Shown here: piece by piece, positions 36,098 to 44,868 of the stretch
How the letters are laid out: each line of letters starts with the position of its first letter
Numbering within the stretch: the stretch's first letter is position 1
Origin: Candidatus Omnitrophota bacterium
GTDB taxonomy: Bacteria; Hinthialibacterota; Hinthialibacteria; Hinthialibacterales; JAKPRU01
Reading direction: 5' to 3'
Assembly: GCA_029570205.1 (NCBI GenBank)
Contig: JAKQSI010000032.1
Location: forward strand, 47,288 to 111,287
DNA length: 64,000 nt
The notes under the pieces: generated by a model
What the model saw: only the letters and a program-made list of their open reading frames with translations
What the model was told of the DNA's origin: nothing
Databases searched by the model: none
Program-made: the position numbers and the translations under genes

Positions 36098-37678
36098 TTA
36101 GTCACCTTTCGACCCATTTTCGAGGGACGAAACACGTTCGAACACCATGGTGTAGGTCAGGTTCGGGGTCACGGCATCCCAGCGCCAGGTCCAAAACTCC
36201 GGCAGCGGCCGATACTGTTTCAGGAATTCGGGATGGTCATACAAGGCTGTCTCGCCTTCCCAGTAATCCCGCCCGTATCTCCCATCGGACGGACGGCGAG
36301 AGGTATTGAGAATCACAAAGCGCGGGGCGCACGAAAGAACATAATCAGGATCATATTTTTTATGCAATCCGCCGGGTAACCGCGAAATAGGCCGGTTGCA
36401 CAATCCGGTCATATCCAGCGCCGGGCGATCCGCATAGAACGGCAAGGCTCCCGCGTGGTTGACCGCGATCAAGTCCCCCGGTTCGGAACGCGCGCGAAGC
36501 CACAGCCCCAGGGATTCCATGGCCCGTGTCAACTCTCCTTCAAGACACCCCGACATCGGCAGCCGCCTCCCCGTGAGAATATGCCCAAGATCTTTCCCCG
36601 ATACCCCAACCGCCTGGTGAACCGCCAAAAAACCGATCAGCAGCGCCAGCCCACGGATGCGACTATCCCCACTGCGAGCGACACCCAAAATCCCCGATAT
36701 CGCCGGAACCATCAATATGCACAGAAAAACCGTCGCCGGGATCATCCGTCGGAAATGCCACATCCAGTCCCCGTCCATGTACAGAGCCGCTCCGGCCCCG
36801 ACAATCATCAGCCAGAACAGGTAAAAACATTTCCCCGGATCCCCCGGCGGAAACAACAACAGCAGGGAAAGAACCGCCAGACACGGCAAGTACTTGATGA
36901 AATAATTCGATAGATATTGCACCCCGGCGCGAAATCGTTCATCGCCGCCGATTTTCGCATAATACGGACACGGAAAAACATCCCCGAAATAGACCATCCT
37001 CCAGGTGTGATATACCGCAAAAAGAATGAAAAACACGAGATACGAACGCCGGGAATATCTTCGAAGGTAACCGATGTCATACACAATAGTTGCGAGATAA
37101 AAAACAATCCCCTCCGGGCGCGTAATCGCAACGAGGAAAAACAGAACGGCAGAGATCGGCTTACGGTCATTTGTGCGAATTTCGGCGAAATATCGCCGGA
37201 CAGAGGCAAGAATCAGCAATGCGTAAAACGCCGTTTCCATGCCGGACCCCATCCAGAAAAGAAAGTCCCGATTGAAAGCCAACAGGAGCGGGGCAATCCA
37301 GAGATACGGCGAGACTTTCGGTTTGTCCAACTCATGCGCCAGATAATAGGAAAGGATCAGAATCCCGACCCCCGACAGGATTCCAAGGACCTTTGCTGTG
37401 AAAACGATATTCAAACCAAGGCTGTACGCCAGGGAGAGAATTATCACCCAGAGAAAATTGGAGTAACTCTCCAGTCTCTCGCCCGGATTCCAGACCAGGC
37501 CGTGGCCTTCGGCAAGATTCCGGGCATATCGAAATGAAATGAACGAATCATCCGTTGCGTAATCGAAATAGGCATGACCTGCCAAAAGCAGAAGAACCAC
37601 GGAGGCAACGAGGCCGATGAGGTTGCCGTATCCGCGACGGAACTTCGGAGAATTAGAACGGCTCGGTTCTTCGCTCAA
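36098..37678 (-). CDS. Multi-spanning membrane glycosyltransferase (AftB/ArnT-like)
   Basis: This 526-residue membrane protein has about ten hydrophobic helices. The first extracytoplasmic loop has the DDSFISFRYARNLAEGHG and YSNFLWV motifs, typical of polyprenyl-phosphate-dependent GT-C glycosyltransferases related to AftB/ArnT/PMT. The donor sugar and acceptor are unknown; it probably decorates a cell-surface glycan or protein. ATG 37678 overlaps the stop of the upstream formylglycine-generating-enzyme-like gene by 4 nt (ATGA), so translation is coupled. Confidence 0.75.
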   Translation of the reverse strand: MSEEPSRSNSPKFRRGYGNLIGLVASVVLLLLAGHAYFDYATDDSFISFRYARNLAEGHGLVWNPGERLESYSNFLWVIILSLAYSLGLNIVFTAKVLGILSGVGILILSYYLAHELDKPKVSPYLWIAPLLLAFNRDFLFWMGSGMETAFYALLILASVRRYFAEIRTNDRKPISAVLFFLVAITRPEGIVFYLATIVYDIGYLRRYSRRSYLVFFILFAVYHTWRMVYFGDVFPCPYYAKIGGDERFRAGVQYLSNYFIKYLPCLAVLSLLLLFPPGDPGKCFYLFWLMIVGAGAALYMDGDWMWHFRRMIPATVFLCILMVPAISGILGVARSGDSRIRGLALLIGFLAVHQAVGVSGKDLGHILTGRRLPMSGCLEGELTRAMESLGLWLRARSEPGDLIAVNHAGALPFYADRPALDMTGLCNRPISRLPGGLHKKYDPDYVLSCAPRFVILNTSRRPSDGRYGRDYWEGETALYDHPEFLKQYRPLPEFWTWRWDAVTPNLTYTMVFERVSSLENGSKGD

Positions 37679-38664
37679 TCCTTCGCTCTCTCATTCAATG
37701 GGGATAGTGCATTCTGCCCGTCTGACCGGGTATTCGAGAAGGTTTGACTGCCCTGGCGGATTCGCACAGCTCGAAATCCGGTGGTTCCCCAGAAAATGTA
37801 CCGAACCCAGGGAAATGCCCCCCCCCGAAACACGGTTGTGAGATTGCGGGGAGATACGGTAAGCCAGCTTCCCCCGCGAAGAACCCGACAGGCGGACCAC
37901 GTCCCCTCCTCCTGGTAGCGATTCCGGCACCATTCCTCCGCGTTACCGGCCATATCCATACAGCCGAACGGAGAGGCCCCCTGAGGGTAGAAACCAACCG
38001 GCGCAGGATAGATCTGTTCATCAAGGCCACCGTCCGGGAAACGATCTCCATCAAGATCGTCTCCGAAATTGCACCGTGTTTCTTCCCAGGTGTTGCCCCA
38101 GGGCCACAGGAAATCTTTTGTTCCACGGGCCGCATATTCCCATTGTTCCTCGGTCGGCAGTTCGTACCGATCTCCGGTCTGCTCCGATAACCATCGACAA
38201 TAGGCACACGCTTCAAACCAGCTGACACCGGTCACTGGAAGCGGATCGTTATCCTCGCTCAAATCCCGGTAAGCGCGGTAACGTTTATCGCGCCAGGTTT
38301 CCGGGCGCTCCCAGCCATAACGTTCCCTCGCCGCCCAGCCTTCCTCCGACCAATAGGCCCGGTTCTGATACCCCCCCGCTCGCATGAACGCGCTGTACTC
38401 CGTGTTGGTGATTTCATATCGCCCGATCTCAAATGCCTCGATCCGCACCGTCCTGCGTGTGCTATATCGAAGCGGCAGGAGGGGTTGCGGGGTGTCTTCC
38501 GGCGGCCCCATGCTAAACTCCCCGGCGGGAATCTCGACCATCTCCGGAACAGGAATGGTCGGTTCGGATGCGATGGAGATGGAAACAGCGCCTGCAACCA
38601 GCCAAAACGCAAGTCCCTGCAAGATCGACCTTGCCGGGAATCTGTTTATCGGCGGGTTTGTCAT
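37675..38664 (-). CDS. Exported formylglycine-generating enzyme (sulfatase-modifying factor) family protein
   Basis: This 329-residue protein has an N-terminal signal anchor (LQGLAFWLVAGAVSISIA) and an FGE-sulfatase domain: VEIPAGEFSMG, YEITNTEYSAFM, VSWFEACAYCRWL, LPTEEQWEYAARG, GNAEEWC, RVLRGGSW and GFRAVR. In true FGE the C-terminal region has a catalytic Cys pair; here I do not see that pair near the C-terminus, so it may be a non-catalytic or different-substrate member. The start is ATG 38664 with AGGAG 7 nt upstream. It couples to the GT-C gene by ATGA. Confidence 0.82.
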   Translation of the reverse strand: MTNPPINRFPARSILQGLAFWLVAGAVSISIASEPTIPVPEMVEIPAGEFSMGPPEDTPQPLLPLRYSTRRTVRIEAFEIGRYEITNTEYSAFMRAGGYQNRAYWSEEGWAARERYGWERPETWRDKRYRAYRDLSEDNDPLPVTGVSWFEACAYCRWLSEQTGDRYELPTEEQWEYAARGTKDFLWPWGNTWEETRCNFGDDLDGDRFPDGGLDEQIYPAPVGFYPQGASPFGCMDMAGNAEEWCRNRYQEEGTWSACRVLRGGSWLTVSPRNLTTVFRGGAFPWVRYIFWGTTGFRAVRIRQGSQTFSNTRSDGQNALSPLNERAKD

Positions 38665-39700
38665 TGTCGGTCTCCTGCGGCTCTGGTATTGCTTCCAGGT
38701 ACCTTGGCATACAACAGACCTTTTGCGCAACCTCGGATATGGCCGGGAGTTCTGGAATCTTGGTTTTTCGATCTACGATTACACGCCACAGGATTTCGCG
38801 CCCCATCCCTGCCAGTTCCTCTGGGGAGGCTACTATTACACCTACCCGGCCTATACGGCGCTCTTTTTCGCGCTGATTGCGCCCCTCTCGCCGGGCCTCA
38901 TCGTCGGGAAATTATGGCTCACCTTACTGGATGGAATCAATACCGTCTGCATCGGCAAAATGACAAAGGACCGCGCCCTGGCCCTTTTATATTGGGCCAA
39001 TCCCATCGGGGTCTGGCATATCTCGCATGAGGGGCAGTTTGAATCCTTTGTCGGATTCTGGATGATCCTGGCAATCCGGCTATTGTGGCGCGGGAGTCCC
39101 TGGGCATTCTTCCTGCTCGGCGCGGCGATTCAAACCAAGTTCTTTCCCGTATTTCTCGCTCCGGTTTTTCTGTTCGATTCCGTTCGGGTCCCATGGAAAA
39201 TCTGGGCCAAACGGATCGGCTTGTTTGCTCTCTCGTTTCTGCCGACTGTCCTGGCGCTCATTCAAAGTAATTACCTGCAGCGTTTTTTTCAGCCCGGTTA
39301 TATTCCCGGTATCAATTACATCGCCTGGGAAGTTACGGACTACGGCCATTTCCCCTATCAACCCGGATGGCTGATCCTGACTAACGCCGTTGCCTCAATC
39401 GGTCTGCTGCTTCTAATCATCCGGCTGGCATATCGCAACGGCACAGTAGTGGATTATTCGCCCTGTTTTCTGTTCCTGTTCGCGCTGAAAACCATCCCGC
39501 TGGCGCAGTTCTGGTACATGCAGATTTTCCCCGCGTTTGCGCTGACCGTTCGAAATGAGATTCACCGACGGTGGCTGTTTGTTGCGTGCATGGCGATGGG
39601 GGCGCGTTCAATCCTCAGCATCCTGGGATTGCATTTCGCTTACATGAATCCACCGGAGGTCATGACCCTTCTGGAGGCCTGTCTGTGGCGCATTCCGTAG
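38573..39700 (+). CDS. Membrane glycosyltransferase, GT87/mannosyltransferase-like
   Basis: This 375-residue protein has 8-9 hydrophobic helices, for example LFIGGFVIVGLLRLWYCF and LLYWANPIGVWHISHEGQFE, the latter resembling GT87-type polyprenol-phosphate mannosyltransferases. Its start is uncertain: ATG 38573 has no clear ribosome site, and the frame is open upstream to 38384. Any such start overlaps the 5' end of the divergent FGE-like gene antisense by about 90 nt, which is unusual. It may act with the neighbouring GT-C protein on surface glycans. Confidence 0.68.
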   Translation: MEMETAPATSQNASPCKIDLAGNLFIGGFVIVGLLRLWYCFQVPWHTTDLLRNLGYGREFWNLGFSIYDYTPQDFAPHPCQFLWGGYYYTYPAYTALFFALIAPLSPGLIVGKLWLTLLDGINTVCIGKMTKDRALALLYWANPIGVWHISHEGQFESFVGFWMILAIRLLWRGSPWAFFLLGAAIQTKFFPVFLAPVFLFDSVRVPWKIWAKRIGLFALSFLPTVLALIQSNYLQRFFQPGYIPGINYIAWEVTDYGHFPYQPGWLILTNAVASIGLLLLIIRLAYRNGTVVDYSPCFLFLFALKTIPLAQFWYMQIFPAFALTVRNEIHRRWLFVACMAMGARSILSILGLHFAYMNPPEVMTLLEACLWRIP

Positions 39701-39707
39701 GTATCGG

Positions 39708-40832
39708 CTATTCCATCATCCGCCAATACAAATCCTCATACTGCTGCACAATCTTTTCCTGATCGAATCGTTCCAGGATTCGTTTACGACCCGCCTGACC
39801 CATCGCCTGGGCCTTCTGCGGATCACGTAAAATCTCAATTGCCGCTTCCGCCATGGACTGCACACATCCCAGCGGAACCAACCTGCCCGAGATGCCGTCC
39901 TCCAGCACTTCCGGTACTCCCCCCACGTTTGTGGCGACTACCGGAACCTCACAGGCCATCGCCTCCGCGATGGTCAATCCGAACGATTCTCGTTCCGAGG
40001 TAGATAAGAGCAGGTCCGCTCGTCTCAGGATATCATCCGGCTGAACCACCGCTCCAAGGAACTCCACACAGTCCGACAATCCCAGCCGTTCCACCAGCAT
40101 CTCCGCAGTGGACTGGTCCGGCCCTTTGCCCACAAATAACAACCGTGCGGGAACGGCATGGCAGATGAGGTCAAACGCCTTAATCGCATCTTGAATCCGC
40201 TTCACCGGTCGAAAATTGGAGATGTGTACAATGCGCCGGACTTGGCTGCCCGCTGCCGGGCGATTCTCCGGAGGACGATACACCTGCGTGTCGATCGGAT
40301 TGTAAATCACCTCTACGGGCCGCTTCACATTCAATTCCTCGACAGTTACTCGGCGCAGGTACTCACTCACTGCGGTAACCGCATCGCTTTTGTTCACACC
40401 GAATTCCGTCGCAGCCCGCAGAGAGGGCATCTGGCCCAGCAGATCGGCATCGGTTCCATGAAGCGTGGTAATGATTTTGACATCGTGCTTGTGATTCTCA
40501 TGCAGCATCTGGCGGGCCAGGTACGCCGCCGCGCTGTGAGGAATGGCATAGTGTACATGAATGATGTCTATACAGTTCTCAGCGGCCAATTCATACAGGG
40601 TCGTGGCCAGCGCCAGGATATACGGCTCAAATCGAAACAACGGATACAGCGGCACATCCACATGATGGAACTTGAATCGCCCCCCCAGCGACTCCAGCCG
40701 CCGGGGAACATCATAGGACACGAAATGGATATCATGCCCCCGACGGGCCAGAGCCATTCCCAACTCCGTCGCGACAACTCCGCTCCCGCCCACACTCGGA
40801 TAACACACGATCGCTACTCGGAACTCTGTCAT
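39708..40832 (-). CDS. bshA: N-acetyl-alpha-D-glucosaminyl L-malate synthase BshA
   Basis: This 374-residue GT4 glycosyltransferase starts the bacillithiol pathway by joining GlcNAc to L-malate. BshA-specific segments are IVCYPSVGGSGVVATELG, DIIHVHYAIPHSAAAYLA, TTLHGTDADLLG, and SDAVTAVSEYL, together with the donor-binding ESFGLTIAEAMACEVPVVAT. The start is ATG 40832 with GAGGTGA just upstream. bshB and bshC are not visible in this window, so bacillithiol synthesis is inferred but incomplete here. Confidence 0.9.
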   Translation of the reverse strand: MTEFRVAIVCYPSVGGSGVVATELGMALARRGHDIHFVSYDVPRRLESLGGRFKFHHVDVPLYPLFRFEPYILALATTLYELAAENCIDIIHVHYAIPHSAAAYLARQMLHENHKHDVKIITTLHGTDADLLGQMPSLRAATEFGVNKSDAVTAVSEYLRRVTVEELNVKRPVEVIYNPIDTQVYRPPENRPAAGSQVRRIVHISNFRPVKRIQDAIKAFDLICHAVPARLLFVGKGPDQSTAEMLVERLGLSDCVEFLGAVVQPDDILRRADLLLSTSERESFGLTIAEAMACEVPVVATNVGGVPEVLEDGISGRLVPLGCVQSMAEAAIEILRDPQKAQAMGQAGRKRILERFDQEKIVQQYEDLYWRMME

Positions 40833-40882
40833 CGTCACCTCATCTATTCACAATGTTCACTCTATCCACCACCAGGATATAG

Positions 40883-40908
40883 GAGGCCAGGCGTCCCTGC
40901 CTGACAGT
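40883..40908. repeat. Single copy of the GCCAGGC/GCCTGAC hairpin family
   Basis: GGCCAGGCGTCCCTGCCTGACAG is the reverse complement of the unit that is tandemly repeated at 63.45-64 kb. It lies upstream of bshA and is a single dispersed copy. Confidence 0.7.
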
Positions 40909-41007
40909 TGACCTTCCCCCCTTACCAAATTTCTTCTTGACCTCAGCCGTCTTCTACGATAGCATTCGGTTTAATCCACATCTTACAGAAACAAGGAGGA
41001 TAGGACA

Positions 41008-41607
41008 ATGAGGAGAGGATTCACGCTGATCGAACTGTTGATTGTTGTTGCGATCATCGGGATTCTGGCTGCAATAGCCGTGCCGAATTTTATGAATGCG
41101 CAGGTTCGGGCGAAGATCTCTCGCGTTGAAGCCGACCATAACGCTTATGCACTCGCGATGGAATCCTACGGGCTGGACCACAACAACAAGTACCCGCCCG
41201 CCGACCTGATCTATTGGCTTACTACTCCCATATCCTATATCGCCGGACTGAATCCCGATCCGTTCGCCCCCGCCAAGGCGGACCGGGGCGATGGGAAATT
41301 CGGGTATATTCATGCATACGATCCTTTTTATGTGGTCGTCACCCATGAATACGGAACATCGAGTTACGAAAACCTGCTGGCAGACTTCAATGCCGCATTC
41401 GGCTATCCCAACCAATGGTTCGCCCCGCCGAATGACCAATCCTTTGCAGGAATTGTCCGGTACCAGATTCGCAGCATCGGTCCCAATCGCGTCAATGAAT
41501 ATGCCTCGCGATACGACCCGACAAATGGATTGACCAGCAACGGGGACATTGCCCGGTTCGGTCCGGGCAATATCACACGCCCGTATGGCCCGGTCCCGGC
41601 TCCGTGA
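41008..41607 (+). CDS. Type II secretion/type IV pilin-like prepilin protein
   Basis: This 199-residue protein starts with the prepilin peptidase site and N-methylation helix: RRGFTLIELLIVVAIIGILAAIAVP, cleaved after G4 with F and E5 following. The rest is a GspG-like or DUF1559-like globular domain with YGLDHNNKYPPADL. AAGGAGG precedes ATG 41008. It would be an inner-membrane pseudopilin or pilin subunit. No secretion-operon genes are adjacent, so its system is unknown. Confidence 0.85.
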   Translation: MRRGFTLIELLIVVAIIGILAAIAVPNFMNAQVRAKISRVEADHNAYALAMESYGLDHNNKYPPADLIYWLTTPISYIAGLNPDPFAPAKADRGDGKFGYIHAYDPFYVVVTHEYGTSSYENLLADFNAAFGYPNQWFAPPNDQSFAGIVRYQIRSIGPNRVNEYASRYDPTNGLTSNGDIARFGPGNITRPYGPVPAP

Positions 41608-42029
41608 ATGTTTCTCGGCAGATTCTGTGGCGGGAAATAAACAAAAAAAAAGGATTGAACTACCAAACCTGTCTGCGCGATAAGGCCTCGGAAACCCTTT
41701 GACAGGAAGTCAGGAAGTTCAACCCTACGTAGAGCGTGTGGAAGAAACTCTCTTTGTCTATGTATTGCTGATGCTATAGGTATCGGCGGTCCCACGTGAA
41801 TCTTAAGTTGATAAACATGAAAAAAATCGATGCGGCAATGCGGAAAAAACCCCTCAAGATTTCCGTCAACCCGCCGATAATAGATGACGATCACGGAGGG
41901 TTTTACCCCCGGATCGGGATGGAACGGCAAAACCTGTCTGCGCAATAAGGCCTCGGAACCCCCCTGACAGAGATGCACATCCCATCCATATTGAAGCCAC
42001 TTTCGTGTGGCTTTTCTTTTGCGCCATCA
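41608..42029. repeat. Gene-free stretch with a 41-nt direct repeat
   Basis: Two near-identical copies of AACCTGTCTGCGC(G/A)ATAAGG followed by CCTCGGAA(A/C)CC lie at 41665-41706 and 41930-41971. Each is bounded by CCTGTC/GACAGG or CTGTC/GACAG inverted ends, so each can fold into a hairpin. No open frame or RNA gene was recognised. The repeats may be ends of a decayed mobile element. Confidence 0.6.
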
Positions 42030-43277
42030 TTAAAAAACACCGGTTTCGGACTGACGCGCGTTGCGCAGCGCGGGTGTATCGGCGAATTCCAGGATTCTTC
42101 CGTGCTTGAACCAGACCGCATCCAGCGCCCGGCACAACCCCGCCAGTTTTTCCTCTCCCCTGGAAAAAAGCAGGATTTGCGGATCATCGGGTTCCAGGTC
42201 CGCCAGTGTAATCTCGAGAGCGTGAACCCGTACGCGCCGGGTCAACACTCGTTGAAGCAGCCGTTCCACAATCCGGTGGAGTTCCGGGTAGAATCCGGTC
42301 GCCTGTTTCAGCCGCTCGGAGGCCCGGCTTTTTCGCCGATCCCGGTGGGTCACACATACCCGCACCCGTCCCACTTTCTTGAATTGCTGCCGTATATCGA
42401 ACAGGCTGCGGTCCACCAGGCGATAGGCGGCATCCGCAATCGTCCCATAGTCCGACGTGTCGGTCGGGAATGTGATGGAGGCGTGGTGTTCCATGCCCTC
42501 CGAACGGCCCGGCTGGACCGGTCGATCATCCTCCCCGCGCGCCCACCCCAAAAATTGCCGCGCACGCGGTCCGACCAGTCTGACCGCCATCTCCTCCGGT
42601 AATCCGCCAAACTCTCCCACCGTCTCCACACCGTAATCGCTCAACAGCCGGACAATTCCATCCTCCATTCCCGGCAGGCATCGCAGCGGAAGGCTTTCCA
42701 GAAACACCGACTCACGCTCCATATCCAACTCGAAAACCTGGCCCGGCAGTGCATGACACGCCGCCAGATACGCCAGGACCTTATTCCGCGCAAGACCGGC
42801 CCGGAGTCCGACATTCATTTCCCGAGACACACTCTCCACAATTCTCCGCACCCGTTCTCTTGCCGGTTCCCGGTAAAGAGATTCCAATCCCGAAAGATCC
42901 AGATACGCCGCGCCCGTTCCTTGTTCCTCCACCAGAGGTATGATCGCGCGGTATCTCGCTAAAAGCGCCTGTGAAAGCCCCCACAGCGATCCTCGCGAAA
43001 TATTCAACTCAGAGTGTCTTAAAGATCCGCAGCATTGCCCTTCCCAAGATTGGGGAGGGTGTAGGGTGGGGTTGATAAATCCAGCAGAATCAATCCTCTC
43101 TAAATATCTCCCTTTGTCAGGCTCCGCACGACGCCCAGACTTGGGTAAGGTAGTTCCCGCACCGACTTGCATGTTTCCAGATAGGATCACCGGATCTGAA
43201 AGAAGATTCGTCTGCGACCCCTGTCCCACCATCTCCGCGATGCGAATATAGGCAATATGACGATGGATAGTGATCAT
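42030..43277 (-). CDS. ImuB-like Y-family DNA polymerase homolog
   Basis: This 415-residue protein resembles ImuB-type Y-family polymerase-like proteins: IAYIRIAEM at the N-terminus, AAYLDLSGLESLY at ~130, GLARNKVLAYLAA, the FLESLPLRCLPGM hinge and the WARGEDDRPVQP little-finger boundary. The catalytic metal-binding Asp of active Y polymerases is not seen at the N-terminus, as in ImuB. About 45 residues (about 50-95) are encoded by a palindromic repeat-rich stretch, so the N-terminal core is disrupted. ImuA and DnaE2 partners are not adjacent. A promoter (43287-43314) supports the start. Confidence 0.72.
   Translation of the reverse strand: MITIHRHIAYIRIAEMVGQGSQTNLLSDPVILSGNMQVGAGTTLPKSGRRAEPDKGRYLERIDSAGFINPTLHPPQSWEGQCCGSLRHSELNISRGSLWGLSQALLARYRAIIPLVEEQGTGAAYLDLSGLESLYREPARERVRRIVESVSREMNVGLRAGLARNKVLAYLAACHALPGQVFELDMERESVFLESLPLRCLPGMEDGIVRLLSDYGVETVGEFGGLPEEMAVRLVGPRARQFLGWARGEDDRPVQPGRSEGMEHHASITFPTDTSDYGTIADAAYRLVDRSLFDIRQQFKKVGRVRVCVTHRDRRKSRASERLKQATGFYPELHRIVERLLQRVLTRRVRVHALEITLADLEPDDPQILLFSRGEEKLAGLCRALDAVWFKHGRILEFADTPALRNARQSETGVF
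43038..43059. repeat. Palindrome CCCTTCCCAA/TTGGGGAGGG inside the ImuB-like gene
   Basis: A ten-base-pair stem with a 2-nt loop (one T:G pair) is followed by TGTAGGGTGGGG. It resembles dispersed intergenic hairpins but is translated in frame in the ImuB-like gene. Confidence 0.6.
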
Positions 43278-43286
43278 TTGTTCAGT

Positions 43287-43314
43287 ATTATACCTCCAAA
43301 TCTTCCGCCGTCAA
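43287..43314 (-). promoter_or_regulatory. Sigma70-like promoter of the ImuB-like gene
   Basis: On the minus strand TTGACG, a 16-nt spacer and a perfect TATAAT are present. The expected transcript start is about 3 nt before the ATG at 43277, suggesting a leaderless or nearly leaderless mRNA. No SOS-type LexA box was recognised. Confidence 0.6.
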
Positions 43315-43368
43315 TCCCTTGACGAAGACCTTCCGGAAAGGATTAGATGTTCCAGAGAGGCAATGCTT

Positions 43369-44814
43369 ATGTCCAATTCAAACGCTCTTCCGCTTAACGA
43401 TTCCGCCGAGAAAGCCGTGCTCGGTGCGATGATCCGCGACAAGGCGGCCATTTATGCTGCCCAGGAGATCATCACGGCGGATGATTTTCATTCGCCCGCA
43501 CACCGGAAAATTTTCCACGCGCTCATCGACCTGACCGCAGCAGGTCACCCGGTGGATTTGACCGGCCTTGCGGAATTGTTGAATCGCTCCGGAGACTTGA
43601 GAGAATGCGGCGGCCCGGCATATCTGGCGGAATTGGTTGATTCTGTGGGGATTTCCGCAAATGTCCGGCATCATGCGGAGATTGTGCGGGAGCATTCGGT
43701 TCGTCGGAAATTAATCCTTGCGTGCGCAGAGATATCGGAGAAAGCCCAAAAAGGCCCGGAACAGGTCGGCTCGCTTCTGGCGTGGGCGGAGGAGAGTTTG
43801 TTCAATCTCTCGCGCACACGCTCGCGGCGTTCGTTTGTTCAGTTGCAGGATCTGTTGGCGGAGACAGTCCGCAAGGTGGACCTTGCTTTTGAGCGGAAAG
43901 GCGGACTGACCGGCCTGGCGACAGGATTTCGGGACCTGGATGCATTCACAGGTGGACTCCAGAAATCCGATTTGATTGTCCTGGCAGCACGTCCCTCGGT
44001 CGGGAAAACCTCGCTGGCGCTGAATATTGCCGAGAATGTAGCCCGGTCCGGGTTTCCGGTAGGAGTGTTTTCTCTCGAAATGAGTTGCGAGCAGTTGGCC
44101 GAGCGTGTCTTATGCTCCCAGGCACGAATCGACTTGCAGAAACTTCGCGCAGGACGGATCGGTCGAAGCGAGGCTGCAAAACTGCTGGCAACAGCCGACG
44201 AACTGCACAACCTTCCCATGTTCATCGATGATACACCGAACCTGACACCGACCGATGTTTTCTCTCGCGCGCGCCGCCTGCAAGCCGAGTATCCCGATCT
44301 GGCACTGATCATCGTGGATTACATCCAGTTGATGGTGAGTCACCGGATCAAAGAAAGCCGACAGCAAGAGGTAGCGGACATTTCGCGGTCCCTGAAAGCA
44401 TTGGGGCGTGAACTGGGGATCCCGGTCATCGCCTGCTCGCAATTATCCAGAGCTGTTGAGCAGCGAAACGACAAACCGCGACTTTCGGATCTGCGGGAAT
44501 CCGGCGCAATCGAACAGGATGCGGACCTGGTGATGTTTCTGCACAGGGAAGCGCTGAAAGGCCAGGGCAACGGCGATATGCAGGATGAAAATGCGCAACA
44601 TATTCAATATAAGCACAGCGTCATTATCGGCAAACACCGCAACGGCCCCATCGGTGAATTCGGCATTTATTTCATTCGGGAGTATACGCGTTTCGAGAAT
44701 CTCGCTCGTGAGGGTGACGAGAGAGCGCCCCTCGCTCCTGCCGAGAGGGAAAACTTTGATGAAAGTTCCGTGATCCTCGATTTTCCAGGACGGATGGACG
44801 ATATTCCGTTTTGA
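43369..44814 (+). CDS. dnaB: Replicative DNA helicase
   Basis: DnaB is the hexameric 5'-3' helicase of the replisome. The 481-residue protein has the N-terminal helical DnaB domain (SAEKAVLGAMI, DFHSPAHRKIF) and the RecA-like domain. The latter has Walker A RPSVGKTS, FSLEMS, the Walker B segment LIIVDYIQLM, SQLSRAVEQR, and SGAIEQDADLVMFLHR. ATG 43369 is chosen because GAGAGG lies 8 nt upstream; ATG 43363 is too close. The upstream gene is the divergent ImuB-like gene with about 90 nt between. Confidence 0.96.
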   Translation: MSNSNALPLNDSAEKAVLGAMIRDKAAIYAAQEIITADDFHSPAHRKIFHALIDLTAAGHPVDLTGLAELLNRSGDLRECGGPAYLAELVDSVGISANVRHHAEIVREHSVRRKLILACAEISEKAQKGPEQVGSLLAWAEESLFNLSRTRSRRSFVQLQDLLAETVRKVDLAFERKGGLTGLATGFRDLDAFTGGLQKSDLIVLAARPSVGKTSLALNIAENVARSGFPVGVFSLEMSCEQLAERVLCSQARIDLQKLRAGRIGRSEAAKLLATADELHNLPMFIDDTPNLTPTDVFSRARRLQAEYPDLALIIVDYIQLMVSHRIKESRQQEVADISRSLKALGRELGIPVIACSQLSRAVEQRNDKPRLSDLRESGAIEQDADLVMFLHREALKGQGNGDMQDENAQHIQYKHSVIIGKHRNGPIGEFGIYFIREYTRFENLAREGDERAPLAPAERENFDESSVILDFPGRMDDIPF

Positions 44815-44868
44815 ATCGTGAATACCGGCAGGATGCACGGAGGAAATTCCACCCCGCCACTTTGCCTT

